A stretch of 64,000 nucleotides of DNA from Shinella sp032095155 (GTDB lineage: Bacteria > Pseudomonadota > Alphaproteobacteria > Rhizobiales > Rhizobiaceae). The notes under the pieces are model-generated. The model did not search any database, was not told the origin of the DNA, and worked only from the letters and a program-made list of their open reading frames with translations. Location of the stretch: contig NZ_JBLZPK010000065.1 of the NCBI RefSeq assembly GCF_049199905.1, forward strand, positions 124,001-188,000. The letters are read 5' to 3'. The position numbers and the translations under genes were made by a program. Positions 32,422 through 41,568 of this stretch are shown in pieces. Within the stretch, counting starts at the first letter, position 1. Every line of letters starts with the position of its first letter.

Positions 32422-33477
32422 ATGAAGGCTTCTTTCGTTTCCAACATGTCCCTCCAGAACGCGATGCGCATCACGGTTGCGAGCGCGCAGAAGGAGATGC
32501 TGAAGGTCCAGGAAGAGTCCGTGACGGGCCGTCATGCGGATGTCGGCGCGGAGCTGGGTGCGAAGACCGCCCGCACGCTGAACCTTCACCGCGACCTGCA
32601 GCGCATGGAATCGCTGAAGAGCACCAACGCCCTGACGACGCAGCGCCTTGCCGCCTCCCAGGCCGCGCTCGGCCAGATGTCGACGGCGGCAAACGACGCC
32701 ATGGGCGTGCTGATCGCGCTTTCCGGCATCACCTCCTCCGACCAGCTCCAGCTTGCCCAGAAGAATATCGGCGAGGCGCTGTCGACCTTCACGGCGGCGG
32801 CCAACACCTCCTTCAGCGGCGAATACCTGTTCGCGGGCATCAATTCCGACGTGATGCCGTTCAACGACTATGCCCAGACGTCGCCCGTGTCGGATGCGAA
32901 GACCGCTTTCGACGCCGCTTTCCTGGCGCATTTCGGCTTCGACCAGACCGATGCGGCCGTTTCGACCATCGACCCCACGGACATGCAGTCATTTGTCGAC
33001 TCGCTCGAGACGAGCTTCATGGGCGTGGACTGGGAGAACAACTGGTCGAACGCGTCCGACGAGAACATGAACAGCCGCATCAGCGCCTCCGAAACGGTGC
33101 AGAGCTCGACCAACACCAATGTGGACGGCATGCGCCACATGGCGCTCGGTTTGGTGATCGGCAAGGAACTCCTGGCACTCAATATTTCCGAGGCGTCCCG
33201 CAAGGTCGTGAGCGATGCAGCGATCGACTATATGGGCCGCGCCGTCTCCGGCATCGACGGGGAACGCTCGAAGCTCGGCATTTCCGAATCCCGCGTGACC
33301 CAGGCCAACACCTCTCTCGACGCCCAGGTCACCATCTTGAGCACCAGCATCAAGGATATGGAAGGCATCGATACCTACGAGGCGGCGACACGCGTGACCA
33401 CGCTCGAATCGCAGCTTTCGCTCGCCTACACGCTCACCTCGCGGATCCAGAACCTAAGCCTGCTGAACTACCTCTGA
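32422..33477 (+). CDS. flgL: Hook-filament junction protein FlgL (HAP3)
   Basis: This 351-residue protein has flagellin-like ends: MKASFVSNMSLQNAMRITVA at the N-terminus and RVTTLESQLSLAYTLTSRIQ at the C-terminus. The NTSFSGEYLFAGINSDVMPF segment is typical of FlgL. It follows flgK directly. Confidence 0.92.
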   Translation: MKASFVSNMSLQNAMRITVASAQKEMLKVQEESVTGRHADVGAELGAKTARTLNLHRDLQRMESLKSTNALTTQRLAASQAALGQMSTAANDAMGVLIALSGITSSDQLQLAQKNIGEALSTFTAAANTSFSGEYLFAGINSDVMPFNDYAQTSPVSDAKTAFDAAFLAHFGFDQTDAAVSTIDPTDMQSFVDSLETSFMGVDWENNWSNASDENMNSRISASETVQSSTNTNVDGMRHMALGLVIGKELLALNISEASRKVVSDAAIDYMGRAVSGIDGERSKLGISESRVTQANTSLDAQVTILSTSIKDMEGIDTYEAATRVTTLESQLSLAYTLTSRIQNLSLLNYL

Positions 33478-33515
33478 TGAAGCAGAGGATACGGACACAC
33501 ATGAAGGATGTCTGA

Positions 33516-33866
33516 ATGTACCAGTTTTCATATGCCGAGATCATGGAGGAGGGCGTCGCCGTCTCGAAAGATCGAGAACGGCAGGTCCTCGAACGGTCTG
33601 TTGCGCTTTTGGAAGCTGCAATCGCGGCCGGCGGAACCTACGGCAAGGAAGCGGTCGAGGCCGTCTATTACACGCGTCGTGTTTGGATCCGGTTCATCGA
33701 GGATCTCGGAAATCCGGAAAACCAACTCGACGACGAACTCAGGGCCAATCTGATCTCGATCGCGATCTGGATTCTCAAGGAAATCGAAAAGATCCGCAAA
33801 CGCGAATCCAAGAATTTCCAGGGCATTATCGACATTACAACCATCATCAAGGATGGAATCAAATGA
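33516..33866 (+). CDS. flaF: Flagellar biosynthesis regulator FlaF
   Basis: This 116-residue cytoplasmic protein has the FlaF features YAEIMEEGVAVSKDRERQVL, AVYYTRRVWIRFIEDLGNPE and LISIAIWILKEIEKIRK. In Caulobacter and rhizobia FlaF promotes flagellin translation or secretion and opposes FlbT, whose gene starts inside the flaF stop codon. Confidence 0.94.
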   Translation: MYQFSYAEIMEEGVAVSKDRERQVLERSVALLEAAIAAGGTYGKEAVEAVYYTRRVWIRFIEDLGNPENQLDDELRANLISIAIWILKEIEKIRKRESKNFQGIIDITTIIKDGIK

Positions 33867-34309
33867 AAAGTACGCTGCGTATATCGCTGAAGTCTGGGGA
33901 ACGCATTTTTGTCAACGGCGCCGTTCTGCGGGTTGATCGCAAGGTGGCGATCGAATTCCTCAACGACGTGACCTTCCTTCTGGAAAATCACGTTCTGCAG
34001 CCGGAACAGGCGACGACCCCGCTTCGCCAGCTCTATTTCATCGCGCAGATGGCGCTGATCAATCCGGAAGGCGCCGAGCAGTCGATCGCCATGTTCCGCA
34101 AGTCGGTCATCATGCTGCTCTCGTGCTTCAAGAACGAGGAGGTGCTTGCCGAGCTAAAGCGCGTCGATGCACTCGTCACGCAGGGCCGCGCCTTCGAGGC
34201 GCTGAAGGCGATCCGCGGTCTCTACCCGATCGAGGACCGCATTCTCAACAACCAGGAAATGGCGCCCGCCACGATCGAGCAGATCCGCAGGGAGATCGCA
34301 CCATGGTAA
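33863..34309 (+). CDS. flbT: Flagellin synthesis repressor FlbT
   Basis: This 148-residue protein starts MKSTLRISLKSGERIFVNGA with VDRKVAIEFLNDVTFLLENH and ALKAIRGLYPIEDRILNNQE, all FlbT-specific. FlbT acts post-transcriptionally on flagellin mRNA (in Caulobacter it binds the flagellin 5'-UTR). The ATG overlaps the flaF stop; the longer open frame upstream is flaF shadow. It overlaps flgD by seven bases. Confidence 0.94.
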   Translation: MKSTLRISLKSGERIFVNGAVLRVDRKVAIEFLNDVTFLLENHVLQPEQATTPLRQLYFIAQMALINPEGAEQSIAMFRKSVIMLLSCFKNEEVLAELKRVDALVTQGRAFEALKAIRGLYPIEDRILNNQEMAPATIEQIRREIAPW

Positions 34310-34731
34310 CCCCGGTCGGCGCCGCAAGCAGCGCCACGTCCACTCCGGTCGCGACGGGCAGCGAAGCGACGACCGCCGAAAAGTCGGCGACGCTGAACTA
34401 TGAGAGCTTCCTGAAGCTGCTCGTGGCGCAGATGAAGAACCAGGACCCGACCGAGCCGATGGATTCGGCCCAGCAGATGGCGCAGCTCGCGACCTTCTCG
34501 CAGGTCGAGCAGACCATCAAGACGAACAAGAACCTGGAAAGCCTGCTGCAACGCACATCGTTGCAGGAAGCCAACTCCGTCATCGGCCGCACCGTCACCA
34601 GCGAGGACGGCAAGATTACTGGTGTCGTCAAGGAAGTGACGCTATACAACGACGGTATCGTGGCCAAGCTTGATTCGGGCGAGAAACTCGTCATCGGACC
34701 CGGCGTGAAGATAAGCGAAACCAAGACTTGA
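34303..34731 (+). CDS. flgD: Flagellar hook cap/assembly protein FlgD
   Basis: FlgD is the scaffold cap for hook polymerisation. This short form (142 residues) has the conserved N-terminal motif NYESFLKLLVAQMKNQDPTE and EPMDSAQQMAQLATFSQVEQ, plus a compact C-terminal segment (ANSVIGRTVTSEDGKITGVV). The large C-terminal domains of enteric FlgD are missing, as usual in rhizobia. The start at 34,303 lies within the flbT 3' end. Confidence 0.93.
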   Translation: MVTPVGAASSATSTPVATGSEATTAEKSATLNYESFLKLLVAQMKNQDPTEPMDSAQQMAQLATFSQVEQTIKTNKNLESLLQRTSLQEANSVIGRTVTSEDGKITGVVKEVTLYNDGIVAKLDSGEKLVIGPGVKISETKT

Positions 34732-34994
34732 ATGAGGCAGACGCCCTCGACATAGCGCAGGCAGCCATCTGGACGGTCGTCGTGGCCTCCGGACCGGCTG
34801 TGCTTGCCGCCATGATCGTCGGCGTCACCATCGCCTTCGTGCAGGCGCTGACGCAGGTGCAGGAAATGACCCTCACCTTCGTGCCGAAAATCCTGGCGAT
34901 CTTCGTTGCGATCGCCATTTCGGCGCCCTTCATCGGCGCCCAGATCTCCATCTTCACGGATCTCGTCTTCTCCCGCATCCAGAGCGGATTCTAG
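34728..34994 (+). CDS. fliQ: Flagellar export gate protein FliQ
   Basis: This 88-residue protein has two transmembrane helices (AAIWTVVVASGPAVLAAMIV; ILAIFVAIAISAPFIGAQI) and the FliQ signature TIAFVQALTQVQEMTLTFVP. It starts at a TTG overlapping the flgD stop. The N-terminal MNEADALDIAQ matches the rhizobial family start, so the TTG is probably real. Confidence 0.93.
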   Translation: MNEADALDIAQAAIWTVVVASGPAVLAAMIVGVTIAFVQALTQVQEMTLTFVPKILAIFVAIAISAPFIGAQISIFTDLVFSRIQSGF

Positions 34995-35133
34995 CGCGCC
35001 TCCAGACGCGCTTACGCCTTACCGGCGTGACTTTCCCCATCCTCGCACAAGCTTCGCCCTGTAGGTCATCGGGTGAAATGGGCGACGCATGTTCCGCGTC
35101 GCCGCCTCTCATGATGAGACGGGAAGCATAAAG

Positions 35134-37221
35134 ATGGCGCAAGTTCCGGCAATCAACCTTCCGAAGGTCAGCCCCAGCGGTCGCGATGTCGCGTTCGCCG
35201 TGGGCATCCTGACGATCCTGTCGATCCTTTTCCTGCCGATCCCGGCCTTCATGATCGACATAGGCCTGGCCTTTTCCATCGCCTTCTCGGTCTTGATCCT
35301 GATGGTCTCGCTGTGGATCCAGCGGCCGCTCGATTTCTCGGCCTTTCCGACCGTCCTCCTCATCGCCACCATGGTGCGCCTGTCGCTAAACATCGCCACC
35401 ACGCGCGTCATTCTCTCGCACGGCAATGAGGGCCACGATGCGGCGGGCGGCGTGATCGCCGGTTTCGCCAGCCTCGTCATGTCCGGCGACTTCGTCATCG
35501 GTCTCATCGTCTTCATGATCCTGATCGTGGTGAACTTCATCGTCATCACCAAGGGTGCGACGCGTATCGCGGAAGTCGGCGCGCGCTTCACCCTCGATGC
35601 GATCCCCGGCAAGCAGATGTCGATCGACGCCGACCTTTCGGCCGGCCTCATCGACGAGAAGCAGGCGCAGCTGCGCCGCCGCGAGCTGGAAGAGGAAAGC
35701 TCCTTCTTCGGTTCGATGGACGGTGCCTCGAAATTCGTGCGCGGCGATGCCATTGCCGGCCTTCTCATCACCGCCATCAACGTGTTCGGCGGTATCATCA
35801 TCGGCTATTTCCGCCACGGCATGGAACTCGGCGAAGCCGCCGACGTCTTCGTCAAGCTCTCGGTCGGCGACGGTCTCGTCTCGCAGATCCCGGCCCTCAT
35901 CGTCTCGCTTGCTGCCGGCCTTATCGTCTCGCGCGGCGGCACGTCGGGCTCCACCGACCAGGCGGTCATCAACCAGCTCTCCGGCTATCCGCGCGCGCTT
36001 CTCGTTGCCGCAGGACTGATGATCATGCTCGCCCTCATGCCGGGCCTGCCCTTCCTGCCTTTCATGGTGCTCGGTGGCCTGATGGCCTTCGGCGGCTGGA
36101 TCATTCCGCGCCGCATCGAGGCCGAGAACCAGGTCAAGCGTGCTGCCGAAGCACAGCAGGTCCAGGCGACGCGCGACCAGGAGAAGGATTCGGTCAAGTC
36201 GGTGCTCAAGACCGCTGAGATCGAACTGCTGCTTGGCAAGCAGGTCTCCACCCGTCTTCTCGGCGCACACCAGGAACTGGCCTTCCGCGTCGGCAAGATG
36301 CGCAAGAAGTTCGCCGGGCAATACGGCTTCGTCGTGCCGGAAATCAAGGTTTCCGACGATATCGCCATCCCCGACAAGTCCTACCAGATCCGCATCCACG
36401 GTACGACGATCGCCTCGAACATCGTGCGCGTCGGCGAAGTGCTGGTCGTCACCGGCGGCGGCCGCAAGCCGAGCGTGCCGGGCGACGAGATCCGCGAGCC
36501 CGCCTTCGGCATGCCGGCCGTCTCGATCCTCGAAACCTTTGCCGAAGACCTGCGCCGCGAGGGCTTCCATCCGATCGACAACGTTTCGGTGGTGCTGACG
36601 CATCTGTCGGAAGTCATCCGCAACAACCTGCCGCAGCTCCTCTCCTACAAGGACGTCAAGGTGCTGATCGAGCGCCTCGACCCGGAATACCGCAAGCTCG
36701 CCGACGAAATCTGCTCGTCGCACATGTCCTATTCCGGTCTTCAGGCCGTGCTGAAGCTGCTGCTCGCCGAGCGCGTCTCCATCCGCAACCTGCATCTCAT
36801 CCTCGAAGCAGTCGCCGAACTCGCACCGCATGTGCGCAAGACCGAGCAGATCGTCGAGCATGTCCGCATCCGCATGGCCCAGCAGATCTGCGGCGACCTG
36901 ACCGACAACGGCGTGCTGCCGGTGCTGCGTCTCGGCAACAAATGGGACATGGTGTTCCACCAGGCGCTGAAACGCGACTCGAAGGGTGAAATCGTCGAGT
37001 TCGACATCGACCCGCGCCAGCTCGAAGAGTTTTCCGAACAGGCGACCCGGGTTATCCGCGAGTTTCTCGACCGCGGCACGCCCTTTGTACTGGTCACGTC
37101 GCCCGAATCCCGCTCTTATGTGCGCATGATCATCGAACGCCTGTTTGCAACATTGCCGGTTCTCTCGCATGTCGAGCTCGCCAAGGGCATCGAGATCAAG
37201 ATCCTCGGCTCGATTTCATGA
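35134..37221 (+). CDS. flhA: Flagellar export gate protein FlhA
   Basis: This 695-residue membrane protein has about eight N-terminal transmembrane helices. It carries the FHIPEP-type signature (RLSLNIATTRVILSHGNEGH) and a large cytoplasmic domain that docks export chaperones. The start MAQVPAINLPKVSPSGRDVA at 35,134 gives the usual length; 15 upstream in-frame codons to 35,089 are unlikely. The stop overlaps fliR by an ATGA. Confidence 0.95.
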   Translation: MAQVPAINLPKVSPSGRDVAFAVGILTILSILFLPIPAFMIDIGLAFSIAFSVLILMVSLWIQRPLDFSAFPTVLLIATMVRLSLNIATTRVILSHGNEGHDAAGGVIAGFASLVMSGDFVIGLIVFMILIVVNFIVITKGATRIAEVGARFTLDAIPGKQMSIDADLSAGLIDEKQAQLRRRELEEESSFFGSMDGASKFVRGDAIAGLLITAINVFGGIIIGYFRHGMELGEAADVFVKLSVGDGLVSQIPALIVSLAAGLIVSRGGTSGSTDQAVINQLSGYPRALLVAAGLMIMLALMPGLPFLPFMVLGGLMAFGGWIIPRRIEAENQVKRAAEAQQVQATRDQEKDSVKSVLKTAEIELLLGKQVSTRLLGAHQELAFRVGKMRKKFAGQYGFVVPEIKVSDDIAIPDKSYQIRIHGTTIASNIVRVGEVLVVTGGGRKPSVPGDEIREPAFGMPAVSILETFAEDLRREGFHPIDNVSVVLTHLSEVIRNNLPQLLSYKDVKVLIERLDPEYRKLADEICSSHMSYSGLQAVLKLLLAERVSIRNLHLILEAVAELAPHVRKTEQIVEHVRIRMAQQICGDLTDNGVLPVLRLGNKWDMVFHQALKRDSKGEIVEFDIDPRQLEEFSEQATRVIREFLDRGTPFVLVTSPESRSYVRMIIERLFATLPVLSHVELAKGIEIKILGSIS

Positions 37222-37970
37222 TAACCGACCCGCAGGGCACGGTGCTGGCGCTGTTCGCCGCCTTCTGCCGTGTCGGCGGGTGTTTCATGCTGCTGCCGGG
37301 CTTCTCCTCGGCCCGTATCTCGATCCAGATTCGCCTCTTCCTGGCGATCGCCATCTCGATGGGCGTGCTGCCGATCATGTGGGATGTGATCTATCCGCGC
37401 GCCACCGGCGACCTCGACAAATATCTCTCGATGATCGCCTTCGAGATGCTGACGGGTGCGGCCATCGGCCTGATCGCCCGCTACTACGTGCTCGGCCTGC
37501 AATTTGCCGGCACGGTGCTGACCATGATGATGGGCTTCAACGCGCCGCCGACACCGGATGTGCTGGAAGACACCCAGGAAAACCAGCTGACGAACCTCTT
37601 GTCCTTTGCCGGCCTGCTCGTGCTGTTCATGCTGGATTTCCACCATGTCGTCATGCGGGCGCTGATCGAATCCTACAATGTCATGCCGATCGGCGCCGGC
37701 TTCAATCCGCAGAGCGCGCTGATCACGCTCACTGACACGCTCAGCCAGACCTTCATGATCATGCTCAGGCTGGCGAGCCCCTTCATTCTCTACGGCCTGG
37801 TGTTCAACGTCTCCGTCGGCCTGATCAACAAGCTCGCGCCGCAGATCCCGATCTACTTCGTCTCGCTGCCTTTCATCATCATGGGCGGCCTGTTCCTGCT
37901 CTATTTCGGCATCTCCTCGCTGCTCGAGATCTTCGCGAGCGGCTTCATTCCGGTCTTCAGGGGGGAATAG
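37218..37970 (+). CDS. fliR: Flagellar export gate protein FliR
   Basis: This 250-residue, strongly hydrophobic protein completes the FliP-FliQ-FliR gate. FAAFCRVGGCFMLLPGFSSA near the N-terminus and FQVG-like segments such as GLQFAGTVLTMMMGFNAPPT fit FliR. It overlaps flhA and is followed after two bases by a FliJ-like gene. Confidence 0.94.
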   Translation: MITDPQGTVLALFAAFCRVGGCFMLLPGFSSARISIQIRLFLAIAISMGVLPIMWDVIYPRATGDLDKYLSMIAFEMLTGAAIGLIARYYVLGLQFAGTVLTMMMGFNAPPTPDVLEDTQENQLTNLLSFAGLLVLFMLDFHHVVMRALIESYNVMPIGAGFNPQSALITLTDTLSQTFMIMLRLASPFILYGLVFNVSVGLINKLAPQIPIYFVSLPFIIMGGLFLLYFGISSLLEIFASGFIPVFRGE

Positions 37971-37972
37971 CG

Positions 37973-38371
37973 ATGGCGCAGAGCCGTTCGGAAAAGCTCA
38001 AGCGTCTCGTGACCGTGCAGCGGCATCTCGAAAAGATGGCCGAGATCGATCTCGCCAACACCACGCGCCAGCGCCAGGAGGCGGCCGAGACGATGGATGC
38101 GGTCGCCGACGCGATCAATTCGCTGAACCCGGTGCATCGCAGCTTCTCGCGCCACTATTCCGGCCAGTACAGCCGGTTGCAGCAGCAGGACCAGATGCTG
38201 GCCAACGTCCAGCAGATGCATGAGATGCGTGTGGTGCGCGAGCGCACCAAGGGCGACCGCATGGAAGACCATATGAAGGAAGCCCGCAGCGCCGAAGAGC
38301 GCGAGGCGGCGGACGACGCCATCTACGATCTGATCGACCAGCACATCGCCTACAAGGGTGGCGACGACTGA
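37973..38371 (+). CDS. Small coiled-coil flagellar protein, FliJ-like
   Basis: This 132-residue, almost wholly helical, highly charged protein (KLKRLVTVQRHLEKMAEIDL, LANTTRQRQEAAETMDAVAD, DHMKEARSAEEREAADDAIY) has neither signal nor membrane span. Size, composition and position next to fliR suggest FliJ, the coiled-coil stalk of the FliI ATPase, but identity with known FliJ is too low to be certain. Rhizobial genomes carry a hypothetical gene here. Confidence 0.6.
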   Translation: MAQSRSEKLKRLVTVQRHLEKMAEIDLANTTRQRQEAAETMDAVADAINSLNPVHRSFSRHYSGQYSRLQQQDQMLANVQQMHEMRVVRERTKGDRMEDHMKEARSAEEREAADDAIYDLIDQHIAYKGGDD

Positions 38372-38648
38372 CGTCTTCTCCAAGCCGTTGGAAGAAAGGC
38401 GTTTTGCACGCATCCGATCAAGCTTGCCTCAAATTGGATTCCGGATACGCCGCCGTCACGGCGTCGTCATCCGCCACCAGCCTCCCGTAAGGTTGAGCAG
38501 CGATAGTCTTCTCACGGACGATGAAGAGATTTGCCGCAGCGGCTGCGATGTGCAGCGCGGGCAGACCGATGTCCCGATGGTCATGAGGCCGGCGGACCGC
38601 CATGAGGACGGGTCCGGCTCGCAGGATTTACCTGAAAGGCTTTGAGAC

Positions 38649-39206
38649 GTGGCAATTACTCCCCCCAGCGATCTGGTGCTCGATGTCGTGCGCGCTGCCG
38701 ATCCCACCCAGGTTCAGGAAGCGCAAGCCAAGCTGAAATCGAACCGCGCTTCCTTCGAAGCGACCAGTCTTGCCGAAGCAGGCGCCGGATTCCAGGCCGC
38801 CGTCGGCACCATTCTCAATCGTGATTCCGCTGGCGCGACTGCGGCGTCGAACGGTGTTTCCGCCGTCGGCGGCAAGGCGGCTGTACCGGAACATCTGCGC
38901 AAGTTCGAGACGATGGTCCTGCAGAACTTCGTGAAATCGATGATGCCGAGCGAGAGCGAGCAGATCTACGGCGAAGGCACGGCCGGCGAAATGTGGCGCG
39001 GCATGATGGCCGATCAGCTGGGCGAAGCGCTCGGCAAGGGCGGCGGCATCGGCATTGCCGAGGCGCTCGCCAAGAAGAGCGGCATCTCGGGCGGCGCCAA
39101 GGACAACGATCCGGACCGTGTCGCCTCCGGCATGGTGCAGGCGTTGCAGCGCGAGGCATTCGCCGACCTGACGCCCGGCATCAAAGACCACAAGAAAACG
39201 GCATAA
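38649..39206 (+). CDS. flgJ: Rod-binding protein, FlgJ N-terminal-domain type
   Basis: This 185-residue protein starts at a GTG. A variable N-terminal part is followed by the FlgJ rod-binding motif (LRKFETMVLQNFVKSMMPSE, then YGEGTAGEMWRGMMADQLGE, ALGKGGGIGIAEALAKKSG). There is no muramidase domain; a separate lytic transglycosylase is encoded at 28,085. FlgJ of this type caps the growing rod. The 277 bases upstream hold no clear gene and probably contain a promoter. Confidence 0.82.
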   Translation: MAITPPSDLVLDVVRAADPTQVQEAQAKLKSNRASFEATSLAEAGAGFQAAVGTILNRDSAGATAASNGVSAVGGKAAVPEHLRKFETMVLQNFVKSMMPSESEQIYGEGTAGEMWRGMMADQLGEALGKGGGIGIAEALAKKSGISGGAKDNDPDRVASGMVQALQREAFADLTPGIKDHKKTA

Positions 39207-39221
39207 GCGGAGAACAACAAA

Positions 39222-39590
39222 ATGGAACAGGCAAGCAACGAAATCCGAATCCGCTCTGTACTCGGTCGGCTTGAAACCATCATCGACAACGAAAACGTCA
39301 ATATCGGCCGCGATCCCGAATTCGATCTGCCGACGTCGAATGCCCACAAGAGCCGCTGCCTCTATGAGCTGGCCATGCTGACGCGCGACGTGCGCCCGGA
39401 AGAGGTTCCGCAGAGCTTCTCGCCGCAGCTCGGCCGGGTGCGCGAAAAGCTCGCCACCAATGCCCAGCGCGTCTCGGCCCATCTCGATGCCGTGCGTGAG
39501 GTCGTCTCCATCTTGAAGAATGCGGTGCAGGACCTCGAGGCTGACGGCACCTATTCTCAGGAACAGTTCCGCCTGGGTTACGGTACATGA
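39222..39590 (+). CDS. FlgN-like flagellar chaperone
   Basis: This 122-residue helical protein (IRSVLGRLETIIDNENVNIG, SHLDAVREVVSILKNAVQ-like helices) sits between the FlgJ-like gene and a membrane protein gene. The layout resembles FlgN, the chaperone for FlgK and FlgL, but the assignment rests on size, helix pattern and position. The stop overlaps the next start (ATGA). Confidence 0.58.
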   Translation: MEQASNEIRIRSVLGRLETIIDNENVNIGRDPEFDLPTSNAHKSRCLYELAMLTRDVRPEEVPQSFSPQLGRVREKLATNAQRVSAHLDAVREVVSILKNAVQDLEADGTYSQEQFRLGYGT

Positions 39591-40117
39591 TCAAGCTCAT
39601 CGGCACCGGCGTCTGGGTCCTCGCCGTCACGCTCGCCGCCGTATATTTTTCCCTGAAGATGGCCTCGGCTCCCAAGATCGACGAGGAAGCCGCGGCGCGC
39701 GAAGCCGCGATGGAATTCGTCACCGGCTACACGACGACCGTGCCAGTCATTGGGGAAGGAGGCGTCAACGGCTATCTGCTCACCAAGCTCGCCTACAAGG
39801 CGAACAAGGAGCTGGCGGCCAAGCAGGTCGTTCCGTTGCCGCAGGCGATCACGGACGAGCTCTATACGCTGCTGGTCGGTAAGAAGATGATCGATGTGAC
39901 AGCGACCGGAAATTTCGATCTCGATGCCTTCAGGGGCGTCGTGAAGGAAGGGCTCAATCGCCGCTTCGGCGCTGATGTCATTGCGGAGGTCTATGTCGAG
40001 CAGATCGATTACATCACCACCGCCTCCATCGAGGATCCGGCGCCCAAGAAGGGCGTCACGCTTTTGAAGGGTGAAGTGCCCGAGGTGAAGCCGGCAGAAA
40101 AAAGCGGCGGACACTAG
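39587..40117 (+). CDS. Flagellar-cluster membrane-anchored protein of unknown function
   Basis: This 176-residue protein has one N-terminal membrane helix or uncleaved signal (LIGTGVWVLAVTLAAVYFSL). The periplasmic body (AMEFVTGYTTTVPVIGEGGV, YLLTKLAYKANKELA, FGADVIAEVYVEQIDYIT) is weakly FliL-like: such domains also start with a TVPVI-type strand and end with an IDYI-type strand. No function can be assigned. It is coupled to the FlgN-like gene and closes the flagellar cluster. Confidence 0.7.
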   Translation: MIKLIGTGVWVLAVTLAAVYFSLKMASAPKIDEEAAAREAAMEFVTGYTTTVPVIGEGGVNGYLLTKLAYKANKELAAKQVVPLPQAITDELYTLLVGKKMIDVTATGNFDLDAFRGVVKEGLNRRFGADVIAEVYVEQIDYITTASIEDPAPKKGVTLLKGEVPEVKPAEKSGGH

Positions 40118-40164
40118 ATCCGCCGCTGAGTTGAGGCAGTTTTTGAGGGAGCCGGCCGCGAGAG

Positions 40165-40207
40165 TTTGTCAAGGAAAAGTGGGAACCGGTTTTCCCGAAA
40201 AGACAAA
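40165..40207. repeat. Rhizobial intergenic palindromic element
   Basis: TTTGTC at 40165-40170 and GACAAA at 40202-40207 flank a near-perfect palindrome around AACCGGTT (GGGAACCGGTTTTCCC). I recognise this AAGTGGGAACCGG-type sequence as recurrent in intergenic DNA of Rhizobiaceae. It lies between convergent genes and could act as a bidirectional terminator. Confidence 0.55.
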
Positions 40208-40222
40208 TGAAAACAAAAGAAT

Positions 40223-41032
40223 CTACCGCGTGCCGGCTTCCATCGTTTCGTCGGCCGGTCGCTTCACCACCATGCCTGACAGCTTGTAGCGCATGACATG
40301 GTAGAGGAAGAGCGGATTGCCGATCACATAGCGCCGCCAAAGGCGGCCAGGCTCCTGCATCAGCCGGTAGAGCCATTCGAGGCGCAGTTTGCGGATGCCG
40401 AGCGGCGCGCGGCGCACGTCGCCGGCCACGAAATCGAATAGCGCGCCGACGCTCAGCACCAGCCGGGCATGGCCGGGGCCGACATGGCGGTCGATCCACT
40501 TCTCCTGCGCCGGGCTGCCCATGGCGACCAGGAGTATATCGACATTGGCCTCGCGCACCTGCTCCATGATTTCGTCGGATTTCGCCCGGTCGAAGAAACC
40601 GTCGGAAATCGGGATGAATTCATGCCATGGTGCGTGGCGGCGGAAGTTTTCCGTCGCACGCGTCAATATCGACTGGCGGGTGCCGATCAGGGCGACGCGC
40701 ATCGGCTTGGCGATATAGGTCAAGAGCGCTGGAACGAAATCCGTGCCGTTGAGGTTCGCCGGGAACTTGCGGCCGTGGAACACCATCGAGGCGATGTCGA
40801 CACCGTGGCCGTCGGGAAAGACGACCTGGCGCTCGAGCACGGCGCGGTATTCCGGATCGCGCATCATCAGGTTCGCATTGTTGGCGTTGATGAAGGCGAT
40901 GACGGTCTGGCCGAAGGGCATGGTCGCCACCTCTTCGGCAAAGGTGAAGGCGTCGGCCCAGCTGAGTTCGCAGACGGGAAGACCGAGAATGTCGCGTTGT
41001 GCAGTGACGATGTTGCCTGACACGAGGTTCAT
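40223..41032 (-). CDS. WecG/TagA/CpsF-family (GT26) glycosyltransferase
   Basis: This protein of about 269 residues from the ATG at 41,032 has GAGGAG eight bases upstream; a further 10 codons upstream are possible. Family motifs are INANNANLMMRDPEYR, VFPDGHGVDIAS, GTDFVPALL, VALIGTR, and DILLVAMGSPAQEKWIDRH followed by LVLSVGALFDFVAG and RAPLGIRKLRLEWLYRLMQE. The family adds N-acetylmannosamine-type sugars to lipid-linked intermediates in surface polysaccharide synthesis. It is a single gene, convergent with the flagellar cluster. The acceptor is unknown. Confidence 0.87.
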   Translation of the reverse strand: MNLVSGNIVTAQRDILGLPVCELSWADAFTFAEEVATMPFGQTVIAFINANNANLMMRDPEYRAVLERQVVFPDGHGVDIASMVFHGRKFPANLNGTDFVPALLTYIAKPMRVALIGTRQSILTRATENFRRHAPWHEFIPISDGFFDRAKSDEIMEQVREANVDILLVAMGSPAQEKWIDRHVGPGHARLVLSVGALFDFVAGDVRRAPLGIRKLRLEWLYRLMQEPGRLWRRYVIGNPLFLYHVMRYKLSGMVVKRPADETMEAGTR

Positions 41033-41568
41033 GACAGGGCTCCTCTCGCGGTAACACCGCACGTCTGGCGACCGGACCGGCCGGCCGTCATGGTCCGCCG
41101 GATAGCGCTGTCATCGGGGAATGTGGGAAAGGGCTTCATGCTGCTCCCGCAATACTTGTGCTGCTGGAAGCCGGTGTAACAAGCCCGCCTGAAAGGGCTT
41201 TTAAGGAATTCGTTAGAAGACGGCGGGGTACTTTTATCCTTTGCTAACCATGCGCGTTCCGCCTATGTTATCTCACTGAAAAATTTTGTTTTTCCTGCGT
41301 TGTCACCCTCGCTTTCGGGCCTTTTCAGGCAAAACTATTTGCAATGGTTGCTTCAAAAAAAGACTGATGCGGGCATTTGATTGGTTCTCTCATGCCGCCC
41401 AAAAACCCTTTCAGGAGTGAGAGGAAAACGGATGTTAACGAATTGGGCCGGTTGTTTGTAAAACGGGACGCTTGAATTTATGCGTTTTGGACAGCATAGG
41501 GCGTTAAGAGGCCATCCCGCCGTGCAGCCGCGCTCCTAAAGTGAGCGCAATTCGTCAGGGAGAGAAAT
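41033..41568. other. 536-bp intergenic region before folD
   Basis: No gene is supported. A weak hairpin (AAGCCC 41181-41186 with GGGCTT 41195-41200, then TT) and several A/T-rich stretches are present. The divergent promoters for the GT26 gene and folD must lie here. GTTAACG at about 41,436 and other AT-rich words do not form a consensus site that I can name. Confidence 0.5.

Noticed and set aside
30982..32931. 649-codon open frame on the minus strand opposite flgK-flgL
   Set aside because: A shadow of the flagellar genes with low-complexity Arg/Gly/Val content, no motif and no ribosome site.
38358..38645. 95-codon plus-strand frame between the FliJ-like and FlgJ-like genes
   Set aside because: It overlaps the preceding stop, and its Arg-rich composition is random-looking. 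It is more likely leader DNA.
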